Positions 44,987-55,487 are shown, counted from the stretch's first letter. The stretch: 61,495 bases of DNA from Phycisphaerae bacterium (GCA_014859965.1 JACZKQ010000116.1:1-61495), one strand, 5' to 3'. Numbers and translations: made by a program. The notes: generated by a model from the sequence alone, not told the origin.

Positions 44987-47415
44987 GGTACAGAAGAGGA
45001 ATGGGGTTGAGGCATTTCGTGGCATATGTCGGTATGGCATTGCTTCTTGTGCATGGCAGCAAGGCCGATGCCGTCGAAGTCAATCTTGCGCTGGGCAAGA
45101 GGTGTACGTTCTCGCCGGCTCCGAACTACTCTTTGTGCACAGATGAGGGGGACGCAACACAACTTACTGACGGCAAGGAATTTGGCAGTTGGTGGACCAA
45201 AAAGAGTACTGTGGGATGGAGCTGGGGATCGACAGGGATTGAGATAGTGGTCGACCTTGAAAAAAGCAGCATGATTGATAAAGTAAAAATATATACTGTT
45301 GGAGGCGGATTTGCGAATGTGGAGTTTCCAGAGTTTATCGCCTTGCTGGCGAGTGAGAATGGAAAAGATTATGGTTTCGTCAGTTTGATCGATGCTGAAG
45401 AGGTGGCCAACATTAGAAGTGTCGGTCATAACAGAGTTCCTCATACTTTTGTGTTAGACACGTTGCATGTAAAAGCAAGATATGTGAAGTTGGTTGTTCG
45501 GCCTAATTACACATATTTTTTTCTTGACGAGATCGAAGTTTGGGGGCAAGCAGAAGATTCAATGCCCTCTGCACACCTCAGAAAAGACTTGATCCAATAC
45601 AAGAGTTCAAGACTGCTGCACGAGGCGATAGAAGATTTTCTCGAGGTGAAGCGAACAATTGAAGCGACTAACACCTTTCTTCAAAAAAAGCGTCGCAATT
45701 TGTCCTCAGAGTTCTTCAGCAAAACATTATCCGATCTTGAATCTTTAGCTGGTGAATTACAGATACCAACGAAAGAGATATATTTGCCGGGTGAAATACG
45801 CAGACTTCAGAGGGATGTGGGAGTTCTTCGCGGCAGCATTTATAAGGCAATTCATAATAGAGCGTTTTTTTGTTACATTGCCAATCCGATGGATAAGCTG
45901 TTGGCAAGAGAGATGCTGGAGGTGGGGCCATATACCAGAAAGGCTATGGAAATCAATCTTTGGCAGAATGAGTATGAATCATCTGCCATCAATATTCTTA
46001 ATTGTTCCGACAGACCAATAGACATGAGTGTGTCGCTCTCCCCGACGATGAGTGAAGATGGGACTCGTATTGACAGTAACGATGTTTATTCAATCAGGCG
46101 TGCGATTTTCGTGAAAGTTCTGGGTGTCGGACTATCGGCTGATCCACTTGTATTGCAGACAGACGAGCCTTTTGAGATTGAACCGGGCGCCACTGCCCAG
46201 ATATGGTTGACGGTCTTCGGCAAAAAGCTCGGCAAAGGCCGCTATCACAGCGCCGTTGCAATATCCGGCTCAATGAATGGGAAAGATTTGCCCATCCAAG
46301 CTTTCAGAATAGACGTGAACATTGAAGGGTTGAAAATCCCTGAGCGGAGCAGCCTTAAAGCCTGTGTGTGGGATCAATATACCTGGGTAAGTGAGGTCAC
46401 CAATACGGACCTGCAAAGTGTGGCGAGAGATTTGAAAAGCCACTATGTAAATGTCGGCGTCATTAATCCGATTCTTATTCCTTTTTTAAGAACGCCTTAT
46501 AATCACAAAGAGATATTTGAAACATATCTCGAGGCTAATGACTCCTATGAAATATATCTCCTATACCTCAATTGGTGGCCAGAAGAAAGCGCGAGAAATA
46601 GTAAAAGAGATGGTGGCAGGTTTGGTGAATGGATGAGCCCATCATGGAAGCGTAACTTCTCCTTATGGCTTCGTGAATTGGTGAAGACACTAAGAGCAAG
46701 AGGTATAGACTATGATCGTTTCGCCATTTATCCTTTCGACGAATCCCTGTGTGATGAATTTTACCAGGTTGCAAAACTGGTAAAGGAGTTCGACCCCAAG
46801 ATAAAGATATATGCTAATAGTTTTGGCAGAGGTCCTAAAGATTTTATGCGTTTCGAAAAATTGGTGGACATCTGGGACCTTCACTGGAAGCATTGTAAGG
46901 TCCATCCGGACTGGCTTGAGGACATAAAAGGGTTTGGCAAAGAAGTATGGACATATAGAACTCAAGGTCCGAGCAGGGCCAACGATCCGTATTCGTATTA
47001 TCGTCTTATGAGTTGGGATGCCTTCGCTAGCGGCCAAACCGGGGTAGGATTCTGGATATATGTCTCGCGGGATAAGCAACAATGGAATGACGGCCCTTTA
47101 GCCAAGGGATATTATGATGTAGTCTATGGACAAGCAAATAGCCCGGTTCACACGGGTGGTGAAAAAATCATACCGTCGAGAAGGTGGGAGTCATGGCGAG
47201 AGGGGATTGAGGATTATGAATACTTATGTCAGTTAAAGCTGGAGATTGAGAAGGTTCGCAAGAGCGACGAAGGAGCCGCAAATCGGGCTGAGGCTGTCCT
47301 GTTTTCGCATGTCAAGCGAGTTGTCACCAACAGAGAAGATGCTGACCTGGTTTATGAGGCCAGGGAAATGATCAATAAGATTCTTCTCGAGCTAAAAGAA
47401 AAGATACGCAGATGA
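44983..47415 (+). CDS. Secreted DUF4091-type glycoside-hydrolase-like protein
   Basis: 810 aa. Signal peptide (about 1-28, FVAYVGMALLLVHGSKADA), a discoidin-like F5/8 domain at about 30-190 (YFFLDEIEVWGQ end), a coiled-coil around 200-280, a beta-sandwich, then a TIM-barrel-like C-terminal half (DQYTWVSEVTN ... WESWREGIEDYEYL) of the DUF4091 family. The ending EGIEDYEYLCQL is characteristic of DUF4091. Predicted role is glycoside hydrolysis outside the cell, in a glycan-synthesis locus; the substrate could be the locus's own polysaccharide. Base composition is lower in G+C than the upstream genes. Confidence 0.75.
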   Translation: MRYRRGMGLRHFVAYVGMALLLVHGSKADAVEVNLALGKRCTFSPAPNYSLCTDEGDATQLTDGKEFGSWWTKKSTVGWSWGSTGIEIVVDLEKSSMIDKVKIYTVGGGFANVEFPEFIALLASENGKDYGFVSLIDAEEVANIRSVGHNRVPHTFVLDTLHVKARYVKLVVRPNYTYFFLDEIEVWGQAEDSMPSAHLRKDLIQYKSSRLLHEAIEDFLEVKRTIEATNTFLQKKRRNLSSEFFSKTLSDLESLAGELQIPTKEIYLPGEIRRLQRDVGVLRGSIYKAIHNRAFFCYIANPMDKLLAREMLEVGPYTRKAMEINLWQNEYESSAINILNCSDRPIDMSVSLSPTMSEDGTRIDSNDVYSIRRAIFVKVLGVGLSADPLVLQTDEPFEIEPGATAQIWLTVFGKKLGKGRYHSAVAISGSMNGKDLPIQAFRIDVNIEGLKIPERSSLKACVWDQYTWVSEVTNTDLQSVARDLKSHYVNVGVINPILIPFLRTPYNHKEIFETYLEANDSYEIYLLYLNWWPEESARNSKRDGGRFGEWMSPSWKRNFSLWLRELVKTLRARGIDYDRFAIYPFDESLCDEFYQVAKLVKEFDPKIKIYANSFGRGPKDFMRFEKLVDIWDLHWKHCKVHPDWLEDIKGFGKEVWTYRTQGPSRANDPYSYYRLMSWDAFASGQTGVGFWIYVSRDKQQWNDGPLAKGYYDVVYGQANSPVHTGGEKIIPSRRWESWREGIEDYEYLCQLKLEIEKVRKSDEGAANRAEAVLFSHVKRVVTNREDADLVYEAREMINKILLELKEKIRR

Positions 47416-47502
47416 GCGGGCAGGTCATTAAGGCGAGCAGAGGGGTAATATTGCTGTGTTTGCCGTTTCAGCCTTATCGATTGTGCCTGTGACGGAACAG
47501 TG

Positions 47503-49029
47503 ATGAGCAAAGGCGTAAAAACACAATTTGCCATAAATGCCGGCAGCGGCCTTCTTGCCCAGCTTACCGCATCCGGTGTGGGTCTTATTGTCCTGCCGTA
47601 TGCGATATGGCGACTGGGCGATGAAGCATATGGCTTGTTTCAACTGGCCCGATCCTCGCTGGTGTTCTTCATGTTCCTTCAAATGGGAATGGGGCCGACG
47701 TTGGTACGTTTTTGCGCCAAAGCCATCGCCAATAGAGACCAGGAGGATATTCGGAAGATCAGCAGCTCTGCGCAATTACTCTTGGGTATTCTCGGCTGTG
47801 TTGGTGCAGCGGGTATGGTAATCACGACACCGTTCTTTTTGCACATTTATGATGTGCCAGATGTACTGAGGGCAGATACTGTAGGGCTGCTTTTGTGTAT
47901 GGCCGCATCGCTTTTTTTGAATATGCTTTTTATAGTAGCGAATGGGTTGTTATTGGGATGTAATCGTTACGACACCGCAAATGCCATCGAAATTGTTGCT
48001 GAGTTGCTCCGTTTGGGTCTGATCGTAGCATGTTTTGAACTTATTGGCCCCTCGATATGGATGATGGGGCTTTGCATATTCTCGTCTCAACTGTTCCGAT
48101 TTGCGGCATTTTTTGTCTTTGCCTATAAATACCTTGGCAAGACGGTCCTCTTTTCTCCGAAGTCGGTAAATAGAAAATCGGTACAATCCTTCTTTGGCTT
48201 CGGCACATTGTATCTAGTCAATACAATATCGCTCTATTTTGTTGTTCAGGGACCCGTATTAATAATTGGCGCAGTGCCAGGCCTTGGCCCAAAAGCAGTG
48301 GCGCTATTTTCACCAGCAATCTTAATAGCGACTTCCTTGCAGGGTTTCCTTGGCCAGATGAGTAAGCCGCTGGTACCCCTTGCGAGTAAGGCGCAGGCCG
48401 AGGGGAATATTCGACGCCTTGGTCAAATGGCTGTACAAGTTGCTGGTGTTATTGTAAGCGTTGGTTTACTCATTGTCCTTCCTTTAGCTATATATGGTCA
48501 GGAAATTATTGGACTGTGGATAGGACAGGCAAAAAGCCATCTGTGGCTTCTGATTACCATAATGGCTGTCGGGATAGTTGTATCACGTTCGGCAGCGGCA
48601 TTATCGTTTGTTGCATTAGGCGGCGGTAGCGTGTTGCCGGAAGTGTGCAGTCAGATCGTTTTGGGTTTCGTAACTTCTGCAGGTGTTGCTATTGGTGCGA
48701 CGGTATTTAAATGGGAGTTACTAGCAATCGGTGTGTTCATGACCGTTACACGTTGCATGAGATGTGCAGTGTATTTGCCTTGGGCTTACCGCAGGGCATT
48801 TCAGTTTTCGATGAGTGAGTATGCGGTCAAAGTGTATATTAAGCCGATCGTAATTTTTGTGATCATTCTGGTTGCGGGCAGGTTGCTTCAGGTTTCAAAC
48901 TTCGAAGGAAATGTTGTGTGGCTCATATGCCAATCCATAATCCTGTTTGGAGCCTATGGAGCAGCAGTCTTTCTGCTTGTTCTACCCGAAAGCATTAGAT
49001 CAGGAGTTGTAAAGTTACTCCAGAGGTGA
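47503..49029 (+). CDS. wzx: Wzx-type polysaccharide flippase (MOP superfamily)
   Basis: 508 aa with about twelve to fourteen transmembrane helices in two bundles. The N-terminus VKTQFAINAGSGLLAQLTASG and the segment YGLFQLARSSLVFF are typical of the oligosaccharide flippase family. It would move lipid-linked oligosaccharide units across the inner membrane. A GTG precedes the ATG by one codon; the ATG is taken. Confidence 0.85.
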   Translation: MSKGVKTQFAINAGSGLLAQLTASGVGLIVLPYAIWRLGDEAYGLFQLARSSLVFFMFLQMGMGPTLVRFCAKAIANRDQEDIRKISSSAQLLLGILGCVGAAGMVITTPFFLHIYDVPDVLRADTVGLLLCMAASLFLNMLFIVANGLLLGCNRYDTANAIEIVAELLRLGLIVACFELIGPSIWMMGLCIFSSQLFRFAAFFVFAYKYLGKTVLFSPKSVNRKSVQSFFGFGTLYLVNTISLYFVVQGPVLIIGAVPGLGPKAVALFSPAILIATSLQGFLGQMSKPLVPLASKAQAEGNIRRLGQMAVQVAGVIVSVGLLIVLPLAIYGQEIIGLWIGQAKSHLWLLITIMAVGIVVSRSAAALSFVALGGGSVLPEVCSQIVLGFVTSAGVAIGATVFKWELLAIGVFMTVTRCMRCAVYLPWAYRRAFQFSMSEYAVKVYIKPIVIFVIILVAGRLLQVSNFEGNVVWLICQSIILFGAYGAAVFLLVLPESIRSGVVKLLQR

Positions 49030-49035
49030 GACAAG

Positions 49036-50970
49036 ATGTTCAATACCGAAGAGAATGGTCTTAGATCGCTGAAGAACAAGATGATGAAAAGTCACATTAC
49101 TTCAGTCATGCTGGTGATGGGGTTGATTATGGCGATGTGTTCTGTCGCATTTGGGGCAGGCATATACGTGAATCCAGCATCGGTTGATGACACTGGTGAC
49201 GGTTCAACGGCAAATGCGGGAACAGGTGGAACATCAGCTTTTAGAACTGTTGCCGCGGCTATAGACGCCGCCGGCGCGGGCGATACGATCAAACTGGTCG
49301 CAGGAGATTATACGGAGAGTACTCAGACATGGTGTGTCTCCTTGCCTAAAAAGTCATTCACCATAGAACCGGAAGCCGTGGAAAAGGTGACATTGACACG
49401 GACAACCTATATAGGTGCGGGCTGGTTCAATGTGGAAGCAGATAACACTTATGTGAGGCATGTTTTCAATAATATAAGGTTCGTCGACAATAAGGACGGT
49501 GGAAGCATACTTATGTATCAAGCGAACCTCGGAGGTAATGTTGAATTCAATCGTTGCTCTTTCGATATGCAGACCGATGGCCAGATTATAAAGGCCACCT
49601 CCAAAGCTGCGTTTGGCCAGGAGAGACGAGTCCGGATTGTAAATTGTGACGTTGTTCCGAAGGCATATACCGCCTCGTTACTAGACATGGTAAATATGCA
49701 TTCAGTTCACGTCGAGGGAGGGACAATAGCAAGTGCGAATACCACCGGCACAAAGTTCCTGATATCAAACACGTACGCATATGGTGATACTTATATTAAG
49801 GATGTGGCTTTCACCGGCAAGTTCGGTGTCGAGGTGAGATATGTCGAAGCGACACAGAGAACACCGTACAGTGTCCGGATCACGGGCTGCTCGTTTACCT
49901 CAACGGACCCGTTTAAAGGACGAGCGATAGAACTTGATTATAACTGGCACAACGGTCCCCCGGTTATTATTGGCGCCGACATAACCCACAATTATATGTA
50001 CGGTTATGACATAGGTGTTTTTGGTAGTATGAGTGATTCCAACATTAGCTACAATGTAGTGGATTGTCTCGATGGAATGATTATGTACGGCGGAATCAGA
50101 AACAAGATCGTGAATAATACGATTAAAGCCAGGGATTTTGGAGGAAAGACCGCACGGTGTTTATTGTTTAACCGCAGGAATTATTCTTCTGAAATTGCTG
50201 ATTCAGAGCCATCGAACTTTGAGACTGCAACTGTGACTTCAGCGGGGTGGGATCTGTCTTGTGTTCCTGTTGACGGTTCCGTGATGGTGTTCGTAAAGAG
50301 GCAATCGGGATCAAGGCCTCTATCCTATTATGGCGTCGTCAAATCGGTAGATGACGACTTGGATACTGTGACAGTAGAGAGATGGGTGCGGGTGTCAGAT
50401 GGAGCAACGGCTACGCCGGCGAACAATACGTTCTTTGTTCAATGCGGTAGATTTGCTGAACAGAACTATGTCGAAAACAACATCATGGACGGCGCGTTAT
50501 CGAGCTACGTTTTCAGCTTTGATTTCAATCCTCTGGATGGGCGTAACTACATTGACTACAATTGTTATAACATCCAAGCAGGCAAGGCCTTGTCTAATCT
50601 TGGCTGCGTAGCTCAGCGGAGTTTGGCGAAAACCCAAGGCAAATGGTTGGCGTGGCCTGAGAACATAACTCTGGGTCGTTTCAGTACGTCAAAATACAAT
50701 GATGCTCATTCAATAGAGGCTGACCCGGGTTTCGTAGATGCAGCAAATCATGATTACAGATTACTTGGCAACAGTCCTTGCAAGAATGCAGGTAAGCCAA
50801 CCTTAGGAGGCGGTTATACCTCCATTGGAGCATATCAATTCAAACAGCCCGGCGACAGCAATGCAAATTGTGTTCGCCCGCTGGAAAGCGACGTCAATGG
50901 CGACTGCAGGGTCGACCTTGCTGACTTTGCCGTAATGTGCTCCCAATGGTTGGCTGATGGAACTAAGTAG
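49036..50970 (+). CDS. Secreted beta-helix protein with dockerin-like tail
   Basis: 644 aa. Signal segment in MKSHITSVMLVMGLIMAMCSVAFG (an N-terminal extension of about 16 residues precedes it from the ATG at 49036; the ATG at 49084 is an alternative start). The body has the DUF1565-like opening IYVNPASVDDTGDGST and beta-helix coils (FKGRAIELDYNWHNG and so on). The C-terminus is a dockerin-like SDVNGDCRVDLADFAVMCSQW. AGAGG lies 9 nt before 49036, and the flippase gene stops 6 bp upstream, so it is cotranscribed. Confidence 0.78.
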   Translation: MFNTEENGLRSLKNKMMKSHITSVMLVMGLIMAMCSVAFGAGIYVNPASVDDTGDGSTANAGTGGTSAFRTVAAAIDAAGAGDTIKLVAGDYTESTQTWCVSLPKKSFTIEPEAVEKVTLTRTTYIGAGWFNVEADNTYVRHVFNNIRFVDNKDGGSILMYQANLGGNVEFNRCSFDMQTDGQIIKATSKAAFGQERRVRIVNCDVVPKAYTASLLDMVNMHSVHVEGGTIASANTTGTKFLISNTYAYGDTYIKDVAFTGKFGVEVRYVEATQRTPYSVRITGCSFTSTDPFKGRAIELDYNWHNGPPVIIGADITHNYMYGYDIGVFGSMSDSNISYNVVDCLDGMIMYGGIRNKIVNNTIKARDFGGKTARCLLFNRRNYSSEIADSEPSNFETATVTSAGWDLSCVPVDGSVMVFVKRQSGSRPLSYYGVVKSVDDDLDTVTVERWVRVSDGATATPANNTFFVQCGRFAEQNYVENNIMDGALSSYVFSFDFNPLDGRNYIDYNCYNIQAGKALSNLGCVAQRSLAKTQGKWLAWPENITLGRFSTSKYNDAHSIEADPGFVDAANHDYRLLGNSPCKNAGKPTLGGGYTSIGAYQFKQPGDSNANCVRPLESDVNGDCRVDLADFAVMCSQWLADGTK

Positions 50971-51113
50971 GATGGGTTTGTAGAGCAGCGATTGTGTTGT
51001 GTGGTCTGCTCGAACGTCTTAAATGGACGCCCCAGCCCGGCTACGAGGACGAAATAGCAGGTTAGGTGCTGTAGGTATGTGAATAGATAATCAGTGCGGG
51101 AGGCCAGGAGAGA

Positions 51114-52835
51114 ATGAGAATTTCAACGGTTGTCGTTGTGTCGTTGTCAGTGATCGTTCCTTGTATAGCGGATGTCCTCGTCGTGGAGAGTGATGGTTCT
51201 GGTCAGTATCCTACCATTCAAGCTGCCATTGATGCAGCATATAACGAAGATGTGATTGAAGTGAAACCGGGGACATATATCGGTGAGGGTAACAGGGATA
51301 TTCATTTCGATGGCAAAGCTATTACCGTACGTAGCATAGATCCAAATGACCCTCACATTGTTGCCGCCACAATTATTGATTGTGGTGGTACAGAGTCCGC
51401 CCCTCACCGTGGTTTCGATTTTTGGCACAATGAAACCTCACATTCGGTTCTTGCGGGCCTAACGATCAGGAATGGATACACGGAGAGTTCTGGTGGTGCC
51501 ATACGCTGTATCGAAGCCAGCCCAACGATTGTTCATTGCGATATAATAGGCAACACAACGGGTCCGGATGTTCATGGAGGCGCTGGGATGTGGTGCTACG
51601 GCAGTCGATCTGTAATTATAGGTTGCAGGTTCATTAACAATGTGGCCCAAGGCGAAGGTGTTGGCGGCGGATTCCGCGGCAGCTCTGGTGCTCCGTATGT
51701 AGCACTTACTGACTGCGTTTTCATCGGGAACTCTGCTTACAGGGGGGGGGCAATACACAACTGTGATGGCCCGCTGAACAACTGCGTAATTGTCAGGAAT
51801 AAAGCGAGATACGGTGGAGGAATACATTCGAGTGATGGTCCAATAACCAACTGTGTGATTAGCGGCAACTCAGGAGAGTACACTGGCGGCTTGGATTGGT
51901 GTAATGGACCAATCAGCAATTGTGTTATCTCTGGGAATTTCGCGACCAGCGACGGTGGGGGGGGCTTGGGTTGGTGTCACACAACGATCACGAATTGTGT
52001 TATTGCGGGCAATTTTGCTGCCCGGTGGGGTGGCGGGATTCTTGATAGTAGCGCTACAATCAAGAATTGCGTTATTGTTGGGAATCGGTCGGGGGATATT
52101 GGGGGTGGGGTTGCGTTCATAGGCAATACGCAGACGATGGAAATAGTAAATAGCATCATTTGGGACAATGACTCAGCCAACGGTGCCCAAGTAGGCGGTG
52201 CAAATGAATCAAACCTGACTCTTGGCTACTGCGATATAGAGGGCGGGGCAACGGCCGTGTATGGCGGTACTGGGTTCACTGTGAACTGGGGCATTGGTAA
52301 CATCGATGTGTCCCCTGACTTTGTGGAACCCGGTTACTGGGATCCTAACGATACTCCGGGCGATATGAGCGATGATTTCTGGGTTAACGGCGACTATCAT
52401 CTGCAAACTGAAGGGGGTCGCTGGGATGGCGTGCTCCTGTTATGGGTAGCGGACGACCGCACCAGCAGATGCATAGATGCTGGCAATCCGGGGTCGACCC
52501 TGGCCTATGAATCTGAAATTGTGCCGGGTGCCTCGGCAAGCCTGCATAACATTCGCGTAGACATGGGCGCTTATGGCGGAACGACGGAGGCGAGTATTGC
52601 GCCGCGGGATTGGGCTCTGCAGGCGGATTTGACGAATGATGGTGCAACTAATCTGGCGGATTTTGCAGGACTGGCCGAAGATTGGCTGCGTAGTGCAAGC
52701 GAACAGCCAGGAGATCTGGACCGAGATGGCGATGTAGACGGCGGCGATATTGCGTTACTCGCCGAGAACTGGCTGAAGCAAACGACCTGGGCACGGCCGG
52801 CAATCAGGAGTCCAGGTGATGCCGCGTCCAACTAA
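51114..52835 (+). CDS. Secreted beta-helix protein with NCVI repeats and dockerin-like tail
   Basis: 573 aa. Short signal peptide (ISTVVVVSLSVIVPCIA), then beta-helix coils, the central five of which are near-identical 24-27-residue repeats (PLNNCVIVRN, PITNCVISGN, PISNCVISGN, TITNCVIAGN, TIKNCVIVGN). The N-terminal part resembles the protein at 12341. The C-terminus has two dockerin-like units (LTNDGATNLADFAGLAEDW and LDRDGDVDGGDIALLAENW). A stacked Asn-Cys ladder in the helix core is likely. GGAGAG-type site precedes the ATG. It follows the preceding beta-helix gene by 143 bp. Confidence 0.78.
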   Translation: MRISTVVVVSLSVIVPCIADVLVVESDGSGQYPTIQAAIDAAYNEDVIEVKPGTYIGEGNRDIHFDGKAITVRSIDPNDPHIVAATIIDCGGTESAPHRGFDFWHNETSHSVLAGLTIRNGYTESSGGAIRCIEASPTIVHCDIIGNTTGPDVHGGAGMWCYGSRSVIIGCRFINNVAQGEGVGGGFRGSSGAPYVALTDCVFIGNSAYRGGAIHNCDGPLNNCVIVRNKARYGGGIHSSDGPITNCVISGNSGEYTGGLDWCNGPISNCVISGNFATSDGGGGLGWCHTTITNCVIAGNFAARWGGGILDSSATIKNCVIVGNRSGDIGGGVAFIGNTQTMEIVNSIIWDNDSANGAQVGGANESNLTLGYCDIEGGATAVYGGTGFTVNWGIGNIDVSPDFVEPGYWDPNDTPGDMSDDFWVNGDYHLQTEGGRWDGVLLLWVADDRTSRCIDAGNPGSTLAYESEIVPGASASLHNIRVDMGAYGGTTEASIAPRDWALQADLTNDGATNLADFAGLAEDWLRSASEQPGDLDRDGDVDGGDIALLAENWLKQTTWARPAIRSPGDAASN

Positions 52836-52932
52836 GCCGGCGTCTGTTGATGTGGGGCCATATGGCACACCCATTCAAACGGAAGATGTAAGAAACAAAG
52901 TATACTGCAGTGCAATAGGAACAGAGTAATAC

Positions 52933-54078
52933 ATGAAAATTGGAATTTTAACGTTTCACTCTGTTGCTAATTTTGGAGCAAACATACAGTCCAGCAGTAG
53001 TTTCATGAAGTTAAAGTCGCTTGGGCATGATGTATGTATGTTAAATTATAGAGACTCCCTGAGCGAGAAAAAACACCGGCAAATGGCCGGTGAAGAACAA
53101 TATGCGCTTCATCTGGACTATTGTAAAACGTATGTCAGGCAATCCCCGATTCTGCGTAACAATGATGATGTGTGCGACTATGTGAAGCAGTGGAAACCGG
53201 ATTTGATCGTTTGTGGCGGCGATGCCGTCTTGCTGCATGAACCCAATGGTACTCCCGACAGGCAGTGTGGTAATCCGTTCTGGCTTACCTGGATGAAAGA
53301 CATACCCGAACCTCCTCCGGCCTGCTATTTGTCCGCCTCCTCGCGAGGAAGTTATTTTTCGAGGATACCGGAGAACCTGCGTAAGGACGTCGCGGACAGG
53401 TTTAAGCGGATCAAGTATTTTTCTACGCGAGACCACTGGACAACGCGCCAGGTTCAGTGGATAACCGGAGGAAAGCAGTGTCCATTTCATTGTCCAGATC
53501 CGGCATTTGCATTCGAACTTGATGTTCCGATTCCCCAGGAGTACTGCGCTACAGCAGTGTCGAGAAAGCAGAGCTATATTTTGCTCCAGGCAAATCCAAG
53601 AAATCTGTCAAAAAGATGGGTTGCAGAGTTTCGCCAATTGGCTCACCAACAAGGACTGGAAGTCTACTCCTTTCCAACAACATTTGGCAATAGCGAATGT
53701 GACCTGGACGAGATAATATCGCTGCCGCTTCACCCCCTTGAATGGTATAGTTGGATACAGAATGCAGCAGGGTGTATCACCCGTTTGTTTCATGGACAGA
53801 TCTGTGCGATGGCAGCAGGCGTTCCATTTATCAATATTGATACCCAGCAGCGATATCCCTGGCTGAGCCGGAGTAAATCGCGCGCGCATGATTTGGCAGT
53901 TCGTGCGGATTGCGGGGGGCGTGTTATACCCACCATATCTGCACGCTATTTAATGTCACCTCGAAAAGCCATGAAACTTCTACAGCACTCGTATAGGCCC
54001 ACGATCATGGCGTATGCTGAGTGCGCACGCGATTTATATTCGCGTGCAATAAATAGAATGTTGGATTCGGTCAAATGA
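52933..54078 (+). CDS. Polysaccharide pyruvyl transferase family protein
   Basis: 381 aa. The family starts like LTFHSVANFGANIQ and has the DLIVCGGDAVLLHEP-type and LISCTRLFHGQ-type segments (GCITRLFHGQICAM). It would transfer pyruvate from PEP to a sugar of the polymer, giving it negative charge and, in S-layer bacteria, an anchor point. G+C is low for the window. Confidence 0.78.
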   Translation: MKIGILTFHSVANFGANIQSSSSFMKLKSLGHDVCMLNYRDSLSEKKHRQMAGEEQYALHLDYCKTYVRQSPILRNNDDVCDYVKQWKPDLIVCGGDAVLLHEPNGTPDRQCGNPFWLTWMKDIPEPPPACYLSASSRGSYFSRIPENLRKDVADRFKRIKYFSTRDHWTTRQVQWITGGKQCPFHCPDPAFAFELDVPIPQEYCATAVSRKQSYILLQANPRNLSKRWVAEFRQLAHQQGLEVYSFPTTFGNSECDLDEIISLPLHPLEWYSWIQNAAGCITRLFHGQICAMAAGVPFINIDTQQRYPWLSRSKSRAHDLAVRADCGGRVIPTISARYLMSPRKAMKLLQHSYRPTIMAYAECARDLYSRAINRMLDSVK

Positions 54079-54203
54079 GTGGTGGTGGTTGCATTGAACG
54101 TGGGCACGTGTACCAGTGTACGGCACGTTGTGGTGAGTGTCGGCAAAGGCAGAGAAAACGTGGGAAAAGGACTAAATGAGACGGGTTTTATTGAGGCGGA
54201 CAG

Positions 54204-55487
54204 GTGGACAACGCAAAGTTTAGTATCATTCCGTATGTGATCTTCATATTGTTGCTTGTTAATTCTGTGGCGACATTCTGGACGAGCAATTTGGATGCGG
54301 ATGCGATTTTGGTATCGGTGTCCTATGGCTTACTGCTGGTTGTCCCACTTGGATTTGTTCTGGCGAATGTGGGTGAGATATATTGGACAAGAAACAATGT
54401 TCTCATAAAGTGGATTATACCGTGGATAATCTTCATGTGGCTGACTTCCCTGCAGCTTGTATCAGTATACCCCTTAAGAAGCGTGGTGCGGGCCGTGTGT
54501 TTTCAGGGTGGTCCCTTGCTTATGTTCTTATGTTTCTTCATACAAGGGAGGAACTATACAGACGAGAAATGTAGAGCGAACCAAATATTGTTTTTTATTT
54601 TAACAGTGGTTGCGGTGTGCTTCTTCGGGTTTGAGCTTACTAGAGGGGAGGAGTATCTTGTTGTCATCGGCATCGTGAAAGTCGGCTCTGTGTTGTATGT
54701 AACAATGCTTATCCCATGGATTATGACCTACAGGAACAGGGGCCTGAAGTACATTCTGCTTGCCGGTGTATCTTTTCTGGTTTTGTTTTCCTTTAAAAGA
54801 AGCGCGCTGTTTCAGATTGTGATCGGTGGCAGTGTGTATGTGCTTGTTCAAAATATGATCGTTGAACAGAGAAAGAAAGTGCTGTTTATTATTCTGACTC
54901 CCTGTGTTCTGCTTGGTCTGTTTTTGATTCTGTCTTATGTTGACAAGTCTACCTCAGGGGTGCTTATCGAACATACCCAACACTTGCAAGTGGACAAAGG
55001 CAGCGGTAGGTTAGACATGTGGGGAGCCTTATGGCGGGAGTACAAAACCTGGCCTCTCATCGACAGAATAGTCGGAAAAGGATTCTACACAACGTACGAG
55101 TATTTCCATCATAAAATGACGGCCCACAATGATTTCATTGAGGCACTATGGGCATACGGAGCGATAGGATTTGTGGCAAATGTCCTTTTTAGCATCTACT
55201 TGTCTGTTAAGGCGGCACAGATGGTGTTGCGAAGGCATTATTATGCCGCGTCATTCGCCTTTGGGGTGATATCGTTCATGCTTATGAGCATGGTGAGTTA
55301 CAATCTTTACACCATGTATTGGTCTTTATACTTGCTGGCATTCCTGGGTTACATATGCGGAATGGACCAGATGGAAAAGAACCTTCTTACGAGTAATTTG
55401 GAGTTGGCTGCGATGGGTGTATACGAACCGCAGCAGGAAGGGTATTGCTTTAGGGGTTTCGAAGATGAGAGTGCGAATGGCTATTAA
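54204..55487 (+). CDS. wzy: O-antigen ligase/polymerase (Wzy/WaaL-like) membrane protein
   Basis: 427 aa with about ten helices, a large loop with GSGRLDMWGALWREYKTWP and then HNDFIEALWAYGAIG, the region of the Wzy_C/O-antigen_ligase catalytic loop. It would polymerise or ligate the repeat units. GTG start at 54204 with GAGG upstream. Overlaps the next gene by 23 nt. Confidence 0.78.
   Translation: MDNAKFSIIPYVIFILLLVNSVATFWTSNLDADAILVSVSYGLLLVVPLGFVLANVGEIYWTRNNVLIKWIIPWIIFMWLTSLQLVSVYPLRSVVRAVCFQGGPLLMFLCFFIQGRNYTDEKCRANQILFFILTVVAVCFFGFELTRGEEYLVVIGIVKVGSVLYVTMLIPWIMTYRNRGLKYILLAGVSFLVLFSFKRSALFQIVIGGSVYVLVQNMIVEQRKKVLFIILTPCVLLGLFLILSYVDKSTSGVLIEHTQHLQVDKGSGRLDMWGALWREYKTWPLIDRIVGKGFYTTYEYFHHKMTAHNDFIEALWAYGAIGFVANVLFSIYLSVKAAQMVLRRHYYAASFAFGVISFMLMSMVSYNLYTMYWSLYLLAFLGYICGMDQMEKNLLTSNLELAAMGVYEPQQEGYCFRGFEDESANGY

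Noticed and set aside
51740..51752. Frameshift at the G8 homopolymer
   Set aside because: The beta-helix frame reads through the run into matching repeats and the dockerin tail, so the length appears correct.
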